Shown: in pieces, positions 25,401 through 34,494 of the stretch
Position numbering within the stretch: the first letter of the stretch is position 1
Layout of the letters: every line of letters begins with the position of its first letter
NCBI GenBank assembly: GCA_016207885.1
Contig: JACQZE010000004.1
Coordinates: forward strand, 175,652-239,651
Length of the DNA stretch: 64,000 nt
Source of the DNA: Nitrospirota bacterium
GTDB lineage: Bacteria > Nitrospirota > Thermodesulfovibrionia > UBA6902
Direction: 5' to 3'
The notes under the pieces: model-generated
What the model was told of the DNA's origin: nothing
Seen by the model: the letters and a program-made list of their open reading frames with translations, nothing else
Databases searched by the model: none
Made by a program: the position numbers and the translations under genes

Positions 25401-25708
25401 CGTACACACTGCGGTTCCTTCCTGAAGTTGAAGAAGATGTCATCAACGGTTATTTTTGGTATGAATCAAAATCCAGAGGACTCGGTGAAGACTTTCTTCG
25501 TATGTTCTATGCCTATGCAAATGAAATCCTATGGAATCTCCTGCATTACCCGAAAGTTTATCAGAACTTTAGGCGCCGTCTGCTCAGGCGATTCCCTTAT
25601 GCTATCTATTTTGAGATTGAGAATGACCAGATTATTGTATTTGGGCTTTTTCATTGCGCGCGCAATCCGCAAGCCATAAATGCAGAACTCGAAAACAGAG
25701 AGAAATAA
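25397..25708 (+). CDS. ParE/RelE-superfamily toxin
   Basis: A 103-aa protein with FLPEVEEDVINGYFWYESKSRGLGEDFL at the start, YPKVYQNFRRRLLRRFPYAIYFEIE in the middle and FHCARNPQAI near the end, the ParE-like pattern. It follows its antitoxin with an ATGA overlap. The pair lies at the left border of the restriction island inside the glycogen locus. Confidence 0.85.
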   Translation: MTYTLRFLPEVEEDVINGYFWYESKSRGLGEDFLRMFYAYANEILWNLLHYPKVYQNFRRRLLRRFPYAIYFEIENDQIIVFGLFHCARNPQAINAELENREK

Positions 25709-25839
25709 CGTCTCCATGACTAATCATTCCGGTGTTTGTATTTCCGGTATTCATACAACTATACTTTTCATATTCCAGCAAATACGGCTGGCTGTATTAA
25801 TTGATAGGTCACTGGAGAAATCCTGAGACAGGAACCTGA

Positions 25840-28377
25840 ATGCACGATAAAGAAGCCACAGCGCGTATCAAGATCAACAAGTTGCTCGAAGCGGCAGGTT
25901 GGCACTTTTTTGCAGATGGCAAATCACCTGCCAATATCCAGCTCGAACCCAGCGTCACACTCAAGACGCAGGACCTCAGCGCGCTCGGCGATAACTTTGA
26001 AAAAGCAAACAAAGGCTACATAGATTTTCTTTTGCTTAATGAGAAAGGATTTCCCTTCATAGTGCTCGAAGCTAAGTCTGAGGACAAGAACCCGCTCGTC
26101 GGCAAGGAGCAGGCACGCAAATATGCCAAGTCGCAGAACTGCCGCTTTGTCCTCCTCTCTAACGGTAACCTGCACTACTTCTGGGATCTGGAGCGCGGCA
26201 ACCCATACGTCATTACATCCTTCCCTACACCTGATTCAGTCATCGGCTACCAGCAGGTTATACCCAACCCGCAGCGGCTAATCGAGGATCAAGTCGAAGA
26301 CGATTACATCGTGCTGACCCAGCGTCCGAACTATCAATCAGAAGCAGCATGGAAGAACGAGGCAGAGCGTCACGGCTACATCCAGGCAAACAAGCTGCGT
26401 TTCTTGCGCCACTATCAGTTGAAGGCAATTCATGCAATGCAGCTGGCAGTCAAGGATGGCAAAGATCGTTTTCTCTTTGAGATGGCGACCGGCACAGGCA
26501 AGACACTTACTGCCGCCGCAGTTATCAAGTTATTTCTCCGTTCGGGCAATGCCCGGCGTGTACTCTTTCTGGTTGACCGCCTTGAACTTGAGGATCAGGC
26601 CAAGAAGGCATTTGCAGCGTTGTTATCCGCTGACTTTCAGACAGTGATTTATAAAGAGAACCGTGATGACTGGCGGCGCGCTGAGATTGTTGTTACCACT
26701 GTTCAGTCGCTGCTCTTCAATAATAAATACCAGCGGCTATTCTCGCCGACTGATTTCGATCTGGTTATTTCTGATGAAGCTCATCGCTCCATCGGCGGCA
26801 ACGCCCGCGCAGTGTTTGATTACTTCATAGGCTATAAACTTGGATTGACCGCAACGCCTCGCGATTATCTCAGGCGGTTTAATAACACCAACCCTTCTAC
26901 CCGTGACCCGCGTGAGGCAGAGCGGAGGCTGCTGCTGGATACCTATCGTACCTTCGGCTGCGAGAACAGCCAGCCTACCTATCGCTACTCTCTGCTCAAT
27001 GGCGTGAAGGATGGATTTTTGATTAACCCTACAGTGGTGGATGCCCGCACTGAGGTTACAACAGAACTTCTCTCTGAAGAGGGCTTCGTCGTCTCGTTTA
27101 CCGACGATGCAGGTGAAGACCGGCAGGAGGAGTTCAAGCAGCGTGAGTTTGAGAAACGCTTCTTTTCGGATGCTACTAACCAACTATTCTGCAAAACCTT
27201 TTTGGAAAACGCTTTGCGCGATCCGGTCAGCGGTGAGATCGGCAAGTCAATAATTTTTGCCGTCAGCCAGAAACACGCTGCGAAGCTGGCGCAGATATTA
27301 AACCAGATGGCAGACCGCATGTATCCCGGCAAGTACCAGTCTGATTTTGCCGTGCAGGTCACATCACAGATTGCCGATGCGCAGCAGTTCACGATAAACT
27401 TTAGCAATAATAATCTGCTCGGCTCTGCCAACTTCTTGCCCGCTTACAAGACCAGCAAGGCGCGTGTCTGCGTTACTGTTGGCATGATGACCACAGGATA
27501 TGATTGTACTGACATTCTTAATCTCGGCCTCTTCCGCCCGATCTTCTCGCCGACTGACTTCATCCAGATCAAGGGGCGGGGTACACGCAAGCATAACTTT
27601 CTCGAACAGCTTTTTGACGAAAGCATTAAAGACAGCGTGAAGGAGCCGCAGAAGTCTGCATTCAAGCTCTTTGACTTCTTCGCCAACTGTGAATACTTTG
27701 AAGAGGAGTTTAATTATGATGAGGTGCTGAAATTGCCACGGCCCCAAAAGGGTGGCGAAACCACTGGCGGAGACGGCCCGGTGGTGCTTGGCGGCACTTA
27801 TGAGCACATAGGCGCTGATATTCTCTCAAGGATAAATGAAGCGACCATCGGCAACGAGGGGATGAGGATTGACCGCATGTTCTTCGAGAGATTCGAGGAC
27901 ACCGTGCGCGAGAATGAGATTGTTGCCGCTGCTGTCGAGGCAGGGCAATGGGATCGTGTCATTGACTATGTGAACCGCGAGGTCTTTGATAAACCGGAGG
28001 AATATTACACTCTCGACAAATTGCGCAAGGCCGCTGCCGTTGATCGGCGACTGACTCTGCGGGAGATTTTAGAAAAGATCTTCGGCCTCATTCCGAGTTT
28101 TAAATCTAAAGATGAACTGCTCGAAGAGGAGTTTGCCAAGTTCGTAGCAGATACCAAGCCCGATGAGGCTGAGTCTATTCAGGCTATCAAGACTTTTTTC
28201 AAGGCTTATGTCACCAGCGATCAGGTACGCCACATCATAGAAGAAAAGCAGTTCACTGATCTGGCAACAAATCCTGTCTTCTCTACGCGGGACTTTAAGG
28301 CTGTGCCGGAGAAGTACAGAACGCTGATTCCTGAATACGTCAAGGATTATGTTCCGTTGAATCAGTTTTCAGCATGA
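25840..28377 (+). CDS. hsdR: Type I restriction enzyme, R subunit
   Basis: An 845-aa subunit that cleaves DNA after ATP-driven translocation. The N-terminal nuclease has the PD-(D/E)xK pattern with D62 and E77-x-K79 (IDFLLL ... VLEAKSEDKN). The helicase has Walker A ATGTGKT at 216-222 and DEAH at 312-315, with later SF2 motifs such as MMTTGYDC and IKGRGTRKH. An EcoEI-type C-terminal domain follows. Arg codons are mostly CGC/CGT, unlike the AGA/AGG-rich neighbours, which points to transfer. It is followed by kilA-N and the hsdM-hsdS fusion. Confidence 0.94.
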   Translation: MHDKEATARIKINKLLEAAGWHFFADGKSPANIQLEPSVTLKTQDLSALGDNFEKANKGYIDFLLLNEKGFPFIVLEAKSEDKNPLVGKEQARKYAKSQNCRFVLLSNGNLHYFWDLERGNPYVITSFPTPDSVIGYQQVIPNPQRLIEDQVEDDYIVLTQRPNYQSEAAWKNEAERHGYIQANKLRFLRHYQLKAIHAMQLAVKDGKDRFLFEMATGTGKTLTAAAVIKLFLRSGNARRVLFLVDRLELEDQAKKAFAALLSADFQTVIYKENRDDWRRAEIVVTTVQSLLFNNKYQRLFSPTDFDLVISDEAHRSIGGNARAVFDYFIGYKLGLTATPRDYLRRFNNTNPSTRDPREAERRLLLDTYRTFGCENSQPTYRYSLLNGVKDGFLINPTVVDARTEVTTELLSEEGFVVSFTDDAGEDRQEEFKQREFEKRFFSDATNQLFCKTFLENALRDPVSGEIGKSIIFAVSQKHAAKLAQILNQMADRMYPGKYQSDFAVQVTSQIADAQQFTINFSNNNLLGSANFLPAYKTSKARVCVTVGMMTTGYDCTDILNLGLFRPIFSPTDFIQIKGRGTRKHNFLEQLFDESIKDSVKEPQKSAFKLFDFFANCEYFEEEFNYDEVLKLPRPQKGGETTGGDGPVVLGGTYEHIGADILSRINEATIGNEGMRIDRMFFERFEDTVRENEIVAAAVEAGQWDRVIDYVNREVFDKPEEYYTLDKLRKAAAVDRRLTLREILEKIFGLIPSFKSKDELLEEEFAKFVADTKPDEAESIQAIKTFFKAYVTSDQVRHIIEEKQFTDLATNPVFSTRDFKAVPEKYRTLIPEYVKDYVPLNQFSA

Positions 28378-28386
28378 GGAGGTTTA

Positions 28387-29220
28387 ATGAGCAAAACCAA
28401 GAAAGCGACCATTGAAGTACAAGGAACCGCCGTCACTGTTCTCTGCCAAGCCAGCGATGACTATATTTCCCTGACGGACATCGCCAAGCACAAAGAGCCG
28501 GATCGCTCGGATCATGTCATACAGAACTGGATGAGAAACCGAAATACCATTGAGTTTTTAGGTATATGGGAACGATTGCATAATGTCGTTTTTAAACCCC
28601 TCGAATTCGAGGGGTTTAAAAACAGGGCAGGGCTTAACAGCTTTGTCTTGACGCCGCGACAGTGGATAGAGGCTACAAATGCAATCGGGCTGACCTCCAA
28701 GTCGGGGCGTTACGGCGGAACTTATGCACACAAGGATATTGCCTTCGAATTCGCCTCCTGGATATCGGTCGAGTTTAAACTTTATCTAATTAAAGAATTC
28801 CAGCGTCTCAAAGAGGATGAAAACAGCCGGCTGTCGCTCGCCTGGAATCTGAATCGTACACTTTCCAAGCTCAACTACCACATCCACACCGACGCTATTA
28901 AAGCGCACCTGATTCCGGCTGCGGTTACGTCCTCGCAAGCTGCCATCACCTATGCTACCGAGGCAGATGTGCTTAATGTTGCTCTCTTCGGTCAGACAGC
29001 TAAGGAGTGGCGCGACTCTAATCCAAAGCTTGACGGTAACATGAGAGACTATGCAACAGTTGAACAGTTGCTGGTCTTGGCTAACATCGAAGGCATGAAC
29101 GCCGAATTTATTCACATGGGCTTGCCACAAAGGGATCGTCTTAAACGCCTCAATCAGATTGCCATCCGGCAAATGGAAGTACTTACACTTAATTCAACTA
29201 TAAAAAAACTTAAGGAATAA
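28387..29220 (+). CDS. KilA-N domain protein inside the type I restriction locus
   Basis: A 277-aa protein. Residues about 8-150 form a KilA-N/APSES-like DNA-binding domain (DYISLTDIAKHK, NWMRNRNTIEFLGIWE, GRYGGTYAHKDIAFEFASWIS). The rest is helical. Such genes occur as phage antirepressors and also inside restriction loci of many bacteria, where their role is unclear. It lies 9 bp after hsdR and 5 bp before hsdM, so it is part of the operon. A perfect 36-bp palindrome lies within codons 67-79. It may be a regulator or an accessory DNA-binding subunit. Confidence 0.88.
   Translation: MSKTKKATIEVQGTAVTVLCQASDDYISLTDIAKHKEPDRSDHVIQNWMRNRNTIEFLGIWERLHNVVFKPLEFEGFKNRAGLNSFVLTPRQWIEATNAIGLTSKSGRYGGTYAHKDIAFEFASWISVEFKLYLIKEFQRLKEDENSRLSLAWNLNRTLSKLNYHIHTDAIKAHLIPAAVTSSQAAITYATEADVLNVALFGQTAKEWRDSNPKLDGNMRDYATVEQLLVLANIEGMNAEFIHMGLPQRDRLKRLNQIAIRQMEVLTLNSTIKKLKE
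28588..28623. repeat. Perfect 36-bp palindrome inside the KilA-N gene
   Basis: Two 18-bp arms with no spacer, centred on the GAATTC between 28605 and 28606. The right half reads TTCGAGGGGTTTAAAAAC. The bases that follow on each side do not pair. It encodes VFKPLEFEGFKN in the KilA-N frame. It could extrude as a cruciform or serve as a binding site. Confidence 0.95.
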
Positions 29221-29225
29221 TTTAT

Positions 29226-31658
29226 ATGCTTGATACCGACACAAAACGCCGGATAGATACCTGCCGTGACATCCTTGTGGGAAAAGTGCCTGATCCGAAA
29301 TCACAGGTCGAGCAGATAACTATCGCACTCATCTACAAGTTCATGGATGACATGGATGCTGAGAGTGAGGAGTTCGGCGGCAAGCGTAAGTTCTTTGCCA
29401 AGGAGTTCGCCCGCTACGGCTGGGCCAAACTCATGCGCTCCGGCCTGGGCGGCCATGAGACACTGAACCTCTACGCCGAGGCCATTGCCAAGATGCCGGA
29501 GAACCCCGGTATTCCGCCTCTCTTCCGCGACATCTTCAAGAACGCTTATCTGCCATATCGCGACCCGGAAACGCTCAAGATGTTTCTGAAGGTCATTGAC
29601 GAGTTTAAATACGATCACAGCGAACGCCTCGGCGATGCGTTCGAGTATCTGCTCTCTGTGCTCGGCTCTCAAGGCGATGCCGGACAGTTCCGCACGCCAC
29701 GCCATATCATTGATTTCATGGTAGCCATAATTGACCCGAAGAAGACCGAGACCATACTCGACCCGGCATGCGGCACAGCCGGTTTCCTGATCTCGTCATA
29801 CAAGCACATTCTTCAAGCTAATACTGACAAGAAGGGTAATAGTAAACTTACACCTGATGAAAAGGGCCGCCTTGCAAATAACTTCAAGGGATATGACATC
29901 TCGCCCGATATGGTGAGGCTGTCATTGGTGAACCTGTATCTGCATGGCTTTCCAGCTCCGCATATTTACGAGTACGATACTCTTGCCAGTCAGGATCGCT
30001 GGAATGATTACGCTGATGTCATCCTCGCCAATCCGCCCTTCATGTCACCGAAGGGAGGTATCATGCCCCACAAACGCTTCACGGTGCAGTCCAAACGTAG
30101 CGAGGTGCTGTTCGTGGACTATATGGCCGAGCACCTCACTCCAACAGGACGCGCCGGTATCATCGTGCCAGAGGGGATCATTTTCCAGAGCCAGACAGCC
30201 TACAAGCAATTGCGCAAGATGCTGGTGGAGGAGTTCCTCGTCGCCGTAGTCTCTTTACCGGCAGGTGTGTTCAATCCTTATTCCGGCGTCATGACCTCGA
30301 TACTGATACTCGACAAGTCGCTGGCCAGGAAGACAAACACCATCGCCTTCTTCAAAGTTGAGAATGACGGCTTTGGTCTTGGCGCACAGCGGCGCGAGAT
30401 TGATAAGAACGATCTGCATGCCGCCGTCGAAGCCATTCAGGCATTTCGTCATTCCCGCGCAAGCGGGAATCCAGATAATTTTGATATAGATAAATACCGT
30501 AATGTGCTGGTAGTGGAGAAAGAAAAGATAGCTGCGAATGGAGAGTATAACCTAAGTGGTGAGCGGTATTCGCAGGGGAAATTACGATCAGCACTCTTCC
30601 CATATATTCCGCTTGGTGAGGTGGCGATTGTTGATTGGGGCAACACCGATCTCACAAAGAGTTCGTATGTTGGAAATGGCCAGTATCTGGGTGTTTCTGC
30701 AGCAGGTTGCGACGGAAGAATGAATCATGCCGAACACCAAGTAGGAACATTAGTTCTTTCTGCAATCGGAGCTAACTGTGGGCGCATGTTTTTTCCAGAG
30801 AGCGAATTCACCGCGATCAAGAATACGATGACGATTAAACCGTATTCTGACCGGCTTGAACCGTTGTATTTGTTTCATCTTCTATCGAAATTGACCTTTC
30901 CAAAACGCGGTGGTGGGCAGCCGTTCATCACGAAGGGAGATGTCGTCGAACTCCAAATCCCCGTGCCACCGCAGGATGTGCAGAAGGAGATCGTGTCGGA
31001 GATCGAGGGCTACCAGAAAGTCATCAACGGCGCCCGCGCCGTCCTTGACAACTACCGCCCCCACATTCCAATCCACTCCGACTGGCCAATGGTACGTCTT
31101 GGGGATATTTGTTCTCTGGACGGAACGATTACAACAGATGTGAACCTCGCACTTCCTTACATCGGTGCTGACAGCATCGAATCAAACACGGGTAAGCTCC
31201 TGAAGACAGAGACGGCTCAGGGCCAGCGGGTGAATGGCCCAGTCTATGAATTTGCTGGTCAGCGACTACTCTACAGCAAGATTCGGCCTTACCTCAACAA
31301 GCTAACTGTTGTTGATCTTCACGGGTATTGCAGCTCCGACATGTATCCTCTGCTTCCAAATAGTGCCAAAGTTCAGATCACATATTTGGCGACATACATG
31401 CTATCGGACACTTTCAATGAACGCATTCGCGGCTACTATGAGCGAGCCAGCATTCCTAAAATCAATCGGGCTCACCTGTTCGGGATTGAAATTCCCCTCC
31501 CGCCCCTTACTACGCAGCAAGCCATCGTCGCCGAGATCGAAGCCGAGCAGACGCTGGTCACTGCCAACCGCGAATTGATCACCCGCTTCGAGAAGAAGAT
31601 CCAGGCTACTCTCTCCCGCGTCTGGGGAGAAGATGAACCGGTCCCGGCGGAGGCTTGA
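29226..31658 (+). CDS. hsdM: Fused type I methyltransferase and specificity subunit (HsdM-HsdS)
   Basis: An 810-aa fusion. Residues about 1-400 are the N6-adenine methyltransferase: HsdM N-terminal helices, motif I DPACGTAGF at 179-187 and catalytic NPPF at 269-272. A linker with a REP-derived stretch (about 408-417) leads to two target-recognition domains at about 458-610 and 625-800, separated by conserved helices (VSEIEGYQKVINGARAV and VAEIEAEQTLVTANREL). One chain therefore both recognises the bipartite site and methylates it, with HsdR added for cleavage. Arg codon use is unlike the host genes. HsdM and HsdS are usually separate chains. Confidence 0.92.
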   Translation: MLDTDTKRRIDTCRDILVGKVPDPKSQVEQITIALIYKFMDDMDAESEEFGGKRKFFAKEFARYGWAKLMRSGLGGHETLNLYAEAIAKMPENPGIPPLFRDIFKNAYLPYRDPETLKMFLKVIDEFKYDHSERLGDAFEYLLSVLGSQGDAGQFRTPRHIIDFMVAIIDPKKTETILDPACGTAGFLISSYKHILQANTDKKGNSKLTPDEKGRLANNFKGYDISPDMVRLSLVNLYLHGFPAPHIYEYDTLASQDRWNDYADVILANPPFMSPKGGIMPHKRFTVQSKRSEVLFVDYMAEHLTPTGRAGIIVPEGIIFQSQTAYKQLRKMLVEEFLVAVVSLPAGVFNPYSGVMTSILILDKSLARKTNTIAFFKVENDGFGLGAQRREIDKNDLHAAVEAIQAFRHSRASGNPDNFDIDKYRNVLVVEKEKIAANGEYNLSGERYSQGKLRSALFPYIPLGEVAIVDWGNTDLTKSSYVGNGQYLGVSAAGCDGRMNHAEHQVGTLVLSAIGANCGRMFFPESEFTAIKNTMTIKPYSDRLEPLYLFHLLSKLTFPKRGGGQPFITKGDVVELQIPVPPQDVQKEIVSEIEGYQKVINGARAVLDNYRPHIPIHSDWPMVRLGDICSLDGTITTDVNLALPYIGADSIESNTGKLLKTETAQGQRVNGPVYEFAGQRLLYSKIRPYLNKLTVVDLHGYCSSDMYPLLPNSAKVQITYLATYMLSDTFNERIRGYYERASIPKINRAHLFGIEIPLPPLTTQQAIVAEIEAEQTLVTANRELITRFEKKIQATLSRVWGEDEPVPAEA
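30448..30472. repeat. REP-like palindrome within the coding region of hsdM-hsdS
   Basis: ATTCCCGC (30451-30458), GCAA loop, GCGGGAAT (30463-30470), flanked by GTC and CC, as in widespread bacterial REP elements. It is read through in frame as RHSRASGNP, in the linker between the methyltransferase and the first recognition domain. Confidence 0.85.
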
Positions 31659-31692
31659 GCCTGTTAATCCAATCCATTGATCTAAAAGTTCT

Positions 31693-31810
31693 TCACCCTC
31701 TCTCAAACTCCTCCTCAGCCTCCTTCAAAAGCGCCTCTGGGCGATCAATCTTAAAGGCCGGGGTCGTCAAAGGGGCCGTTAATGAGCCTTGTATGAAAAG
31801 ATGACTTCAT
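31693..31810 (-). pseudogene. Remnant of a metallo-beta-lactamase-fold gene start (tentative)
   Basis: From an ATG at 31810 the frame reads MKSSFHTRLINGPFDDPGL and stops at 31751. This resembles the opening of RNase Z-like MBL-fold proteins. Another frame then reads AFKIDRPEALLKEAEEEFERG to a stop at 31693. No complete gene is present. It may be a degraded fragment left at the right border of the restriction island. The match is short and by eye. Confidence 0.25.
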
Positions 31811-31914
31811 ATAAAATTATGTGGTAACTAGTTATATAATACATAACGCCACAGGATCCTGAAAATAAGCGGCAGTTTAAAATTTAATATAAATCCGCGC
31901 ACTGGAGAATTTAT

Positions 31915-32910
31915 ATGCCTGAATTAAGAAAAGACCCTATATCAGGAAGATGGGTCATCATCTCGATAGAAAGAGGCAAAAGGCCCTCTGACTTTCCTAA
32001 ACGCATAGCAGTTCCGAAAGGCGGCTTCTGCGCCTTCTGCGAAGGCAATGAGCGCACCACCCCGCCTGAGATATTTGCCATAAGGCCGAACGGCGGAGAA
32101 CCGAATTCTCCGGGATGGACATTGAGGGTCGTTCAAAACAAATTCCCCGCCCTGCGCGCTGAAGGTGAACTGGACAAGACAGGCGAAGGGATATTTGACA
32201 AGATGAACGGCATCGGGACGCATGAGGTCATTATAGAATGCCCGGATCATAACAGCACGCTGTCAACAATGCCTTTAAGATATATTGAGGATGCGCTTCA
32301 GGTCTTTGAGAACAGGATAGCCGAACTTAAGAAAGATCCCCGCTTCAAGTATGTCCTCATCTTTAAGAACGAGGGCGAAGATGCAGGCGCATCTCTTGAG
32401 CATACGCACACCCAGCTTATAGCCCTGCCTGTCATACCTCATCTGGTGCAGGAAGAGATCGAAAATGCCAAACATTACCATACCTACAAGGAACGTTGCA
32501 TCTTCTGCGACATAATACATCAGGAAGCAGCCTATAAAATAAGGGTCATATCTGAAAATGAAGATTATGTCGCCATCGCCCCTTTTGCCGCCAGCTCGCC
32601 GTTTGAAACAATGATCCTGCCCAAAAAGCATGAATCCAAATTCCTGCACAACGGCAATACAAATCTGCTGGCGCAGATACTTCAGAAGACGCTTAAACAG
32701 ATAGACAGTGTCCTTGACCTGCCTTCTTACAATATGATGCTCCACACCTCACCGTACAACAATGAGATAAACGATTATTATCACTGGCACATTGAGATAA
32801 AGCCCAAACTCACAAAGATAGCGGGTTTTGAATGGGGCTCAGGATTTTATATAAACCCGACACCACCTGAAGAAGCCGCGAAATTCATGAGGGAAGCAGA
32901 GATCAGTTAG
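31915..32910 (+). CDS. galT: Galactose-1-phosphate uridylyltransferase
   Basis: A 331-aa enzyme of the HIT superfamily that exchanges UDP between glucose and galactose 1-phosphates. CAFCEGNE near residue 42 and a later Cys pair CIFCDII bind metal. HTHTQLIALP holds the active-site His (H-x-H-x-Q), and NDYYHWHIEIKP is the second His motif. A related ADP-type specificity (GalT-like in glycogen loci) is possible. It restarts the carbohydrate genes right after the restriction island and precedes glgA. Confidence 0.92.
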   Translation: MPELRKDPISGRWVIISIERGKRPSDFPKRIAVPKGGFCAFCEGNERTTPPEIFAIRPNGGEPNSPGWTLRVVQNKFPALRAEGELDKTGEGIFDKMNGIGTHEVIIECPDHNSTLSTMPLRYIEDALQVFENRIAELKKDPRFKYVLIFKNEGEDAGASLEHTHTQLIALPVIPHLVQEEIENAKHYHTYKERCIFCDIIHQEAAYKIRVISENEDYVAIAPFAASSPFETMILPKKHESKFLHNGNTNLLAQILQKTLKQIDSVLDLPSYNMMLHTSPYNNEINDYYHWHIEIKPKLTKIAGFEWGSGFYINPTPPEEAAKFMREAEIS

Positions 32911-32940
32911 ACCTTTTTTAATTGAATGTTTGTTATTTAG

Positions 32941-32998
32941 TGTCATTCCGGCTTGTCCGGAATCCTTCCGTAAAGATTCCGGACAAGCCGGAATGACA
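32941..32998. repeat. 24-bp-arm palindromic repeat, copy 3
   Basis: Arms at 32941-32964 and 32975-32998 are identical to the copies at 14.8 and 23.3 kb, with a 10-bp spacer. It lies between galT and glgA. Confidence 0.9.
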
Positions 32999-33038
32999 GA
33001 AATCAGGAACTGTGGCAAAGGCCACAGGGTGAATATAT

Positions 33039-34490
33039 ATGAAGATACTTATCGCGTCACCGGAAGCGGTGCCATTTGTAAAGACCGGCGGGCTTGCAGA
33101 TATTGCGGGAACGCTGGTTAATGAATACAAAAAGATGGGCCTGGAGCCGGCTGTCATCCTGCCTCTTTACAGGGAGATCAAAAAGACCTCACACGCCATG
33201 AACATCAAACCTCTCAAAAAAGAGATAGCTGTGCCAGTCGGCGGCGGGATTGAAAAAGGAATGTTGTGGAAAGGCACCACGCCTGAAGGAGCTGACGCGT
33301 ATTTTATTGAGAATGAAAAATATTACGACAGGGATGAATTATACTGCACTCCCGCAGGGGACTATCCTGACAACGCCTCGCGCTTTATCTTCTTCAGCCG
33401 GGGCACGCTCGAGGCATTAAAGGCGTTAAACCTGAGCCCGGACATCATTCACTGCAATGACTGGCAGACAGCCCTGATACCTGTCTACCTGAAAAAATTT
33501 TACAGGAACGGTTTTCCAAAGACAGCGGCTCTTCTGACTATCCATAATCTTGGTTTCCAGGGGATATTCCCCAAATCAGATATGCCTCTCACCGGCCTGG
33601 GATGGGAGATGTTCAATATGAATGAGCTGGAGTTCTACGGAAAGATAAACTTCCTCAAGGCGGGGATCATATTCTCTGATATTATTACCACGGTAAGCAG
33701 GACATACGCGCAGGAGATACTTACCCCGGAGCACGGCTTCGGGCTGGAAGGCGTCCTGAGAGAACGTAAAGATGACCTTTACGGGGTCATCAACGGGATA
33801 GACCTGGATTACTGGGAGCCTTCAAAAGACAAGTTCATCCCTGCCAATTACAGCAGTAAAGACCTTTCAGGCAAGGCGATATGTAAAAGATCCCTTCAGG
33901 CCGAACTGGGGCTGCCGGTGAACAGTTCACCGCTCATCGGGCTGGTCTCAAGGCTCTCATCACAGAAAGGGCTTGACCTTGTAACAGACGCCATGGGCGA
34001 GATCATCAGGTCAGGCGCACAGATAGCTGTCTTAGGCAAGGGAGACGAGTTCTTTCAAAATGCGTTGCTGGAATGCCGTAAGAAATACCCGGGGCACCTC
34101 TCTGTGACGATAGGATTTGAAGAGGCGCTCGGGCATAAAATATACGCGGGCTCGGACATCTTTCTGATGCCTTCAAGGTACGAGCCATGCGGACTGGGGC
34201 AGCTTATCGCGCTTCTCTACGGCTCCGTGCCTGTTGTCACAAAAACCGGGGGGCTTGCGGATACGGTCTCTGAATACGCATCCTCACAAGGGACAGGTAC
34301 CGGATTCCTCATGAACAGATGCTCTTCCGAAGAGCTGCTGAAAACACTTCAAAAGGCTATGGAATTATATTATGATAAGAAAGAATGGAACAAGATCGTG
34401 AAGAACGCGATGTCGCAGGATTTTTCCTGGCGCCAGTCAACTGAAAAATATGTATCTCTGTATAAAAAAGCCTTAAAAGCGATAACTTAA
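33039..34490 (+). CDS. glgA: Glycogen synthase (ADP-glucose)
   Basis: A 483-aa GT5 enzyme that elongates alpha-1,4-glucan from ADP-glucose. It has the N-terminal KTGGLADI motif (residues about 14-21), HCNDWQTAL, the LTIHNLGFQGIF segment and the C-terminal GLVSRLSSQKGLD and PSRYEPCGLGQL motifs with the catalytic Glu. Length is typical. It is followed 4 bp later by a histidine kinase gene. With glgC and glgB it completes glycogen synthesis. No glycogen phosphorylase is visible in the window. Confidence 0.97.
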   Translation: MKILIASPEAVPFVKTGGLADIAGTLVNEYKKMGLEPAVILPLYREIKKTSHAMNIKPLKKEIAVPVGGGIEKGMLWKGTTPEGADAYFIENEKYYDRDELYCTPAGDYPDNASRFIFFSRGTLEALKALNLSPDIIHCNDWQTALIPVYLKKFYRNGFPKTAALLTIHNLGFQGIFPKSDMPLTGLGWEMFNMNELEFYGKINFLKAGIIFSDIITTVSRTYAQEILTPEHGFGLEGVLRERKDDLYGVINGIDLDYWEPSKDKFIPANYSSKDLSGKAICKRSLQAELGLPVNSSPLIGLVSRLSSQKGLDLVTDAMGEIIRSGAQIAVLGKGDEFFQNALLECRKKYPGHLSVTIGFEEALGHKIYAGSDIFLMPSRYEPCGLGQLIALLYGSVPVVTKTGGLADTVSEYASSQGTGTGFLMNRCSSEELLKTLQKAMELYYDKKEWNKIVKNAMSQDFSWRQSTEKYVSLYKKALKAIT

Positions 34491-34494
34491 TATC

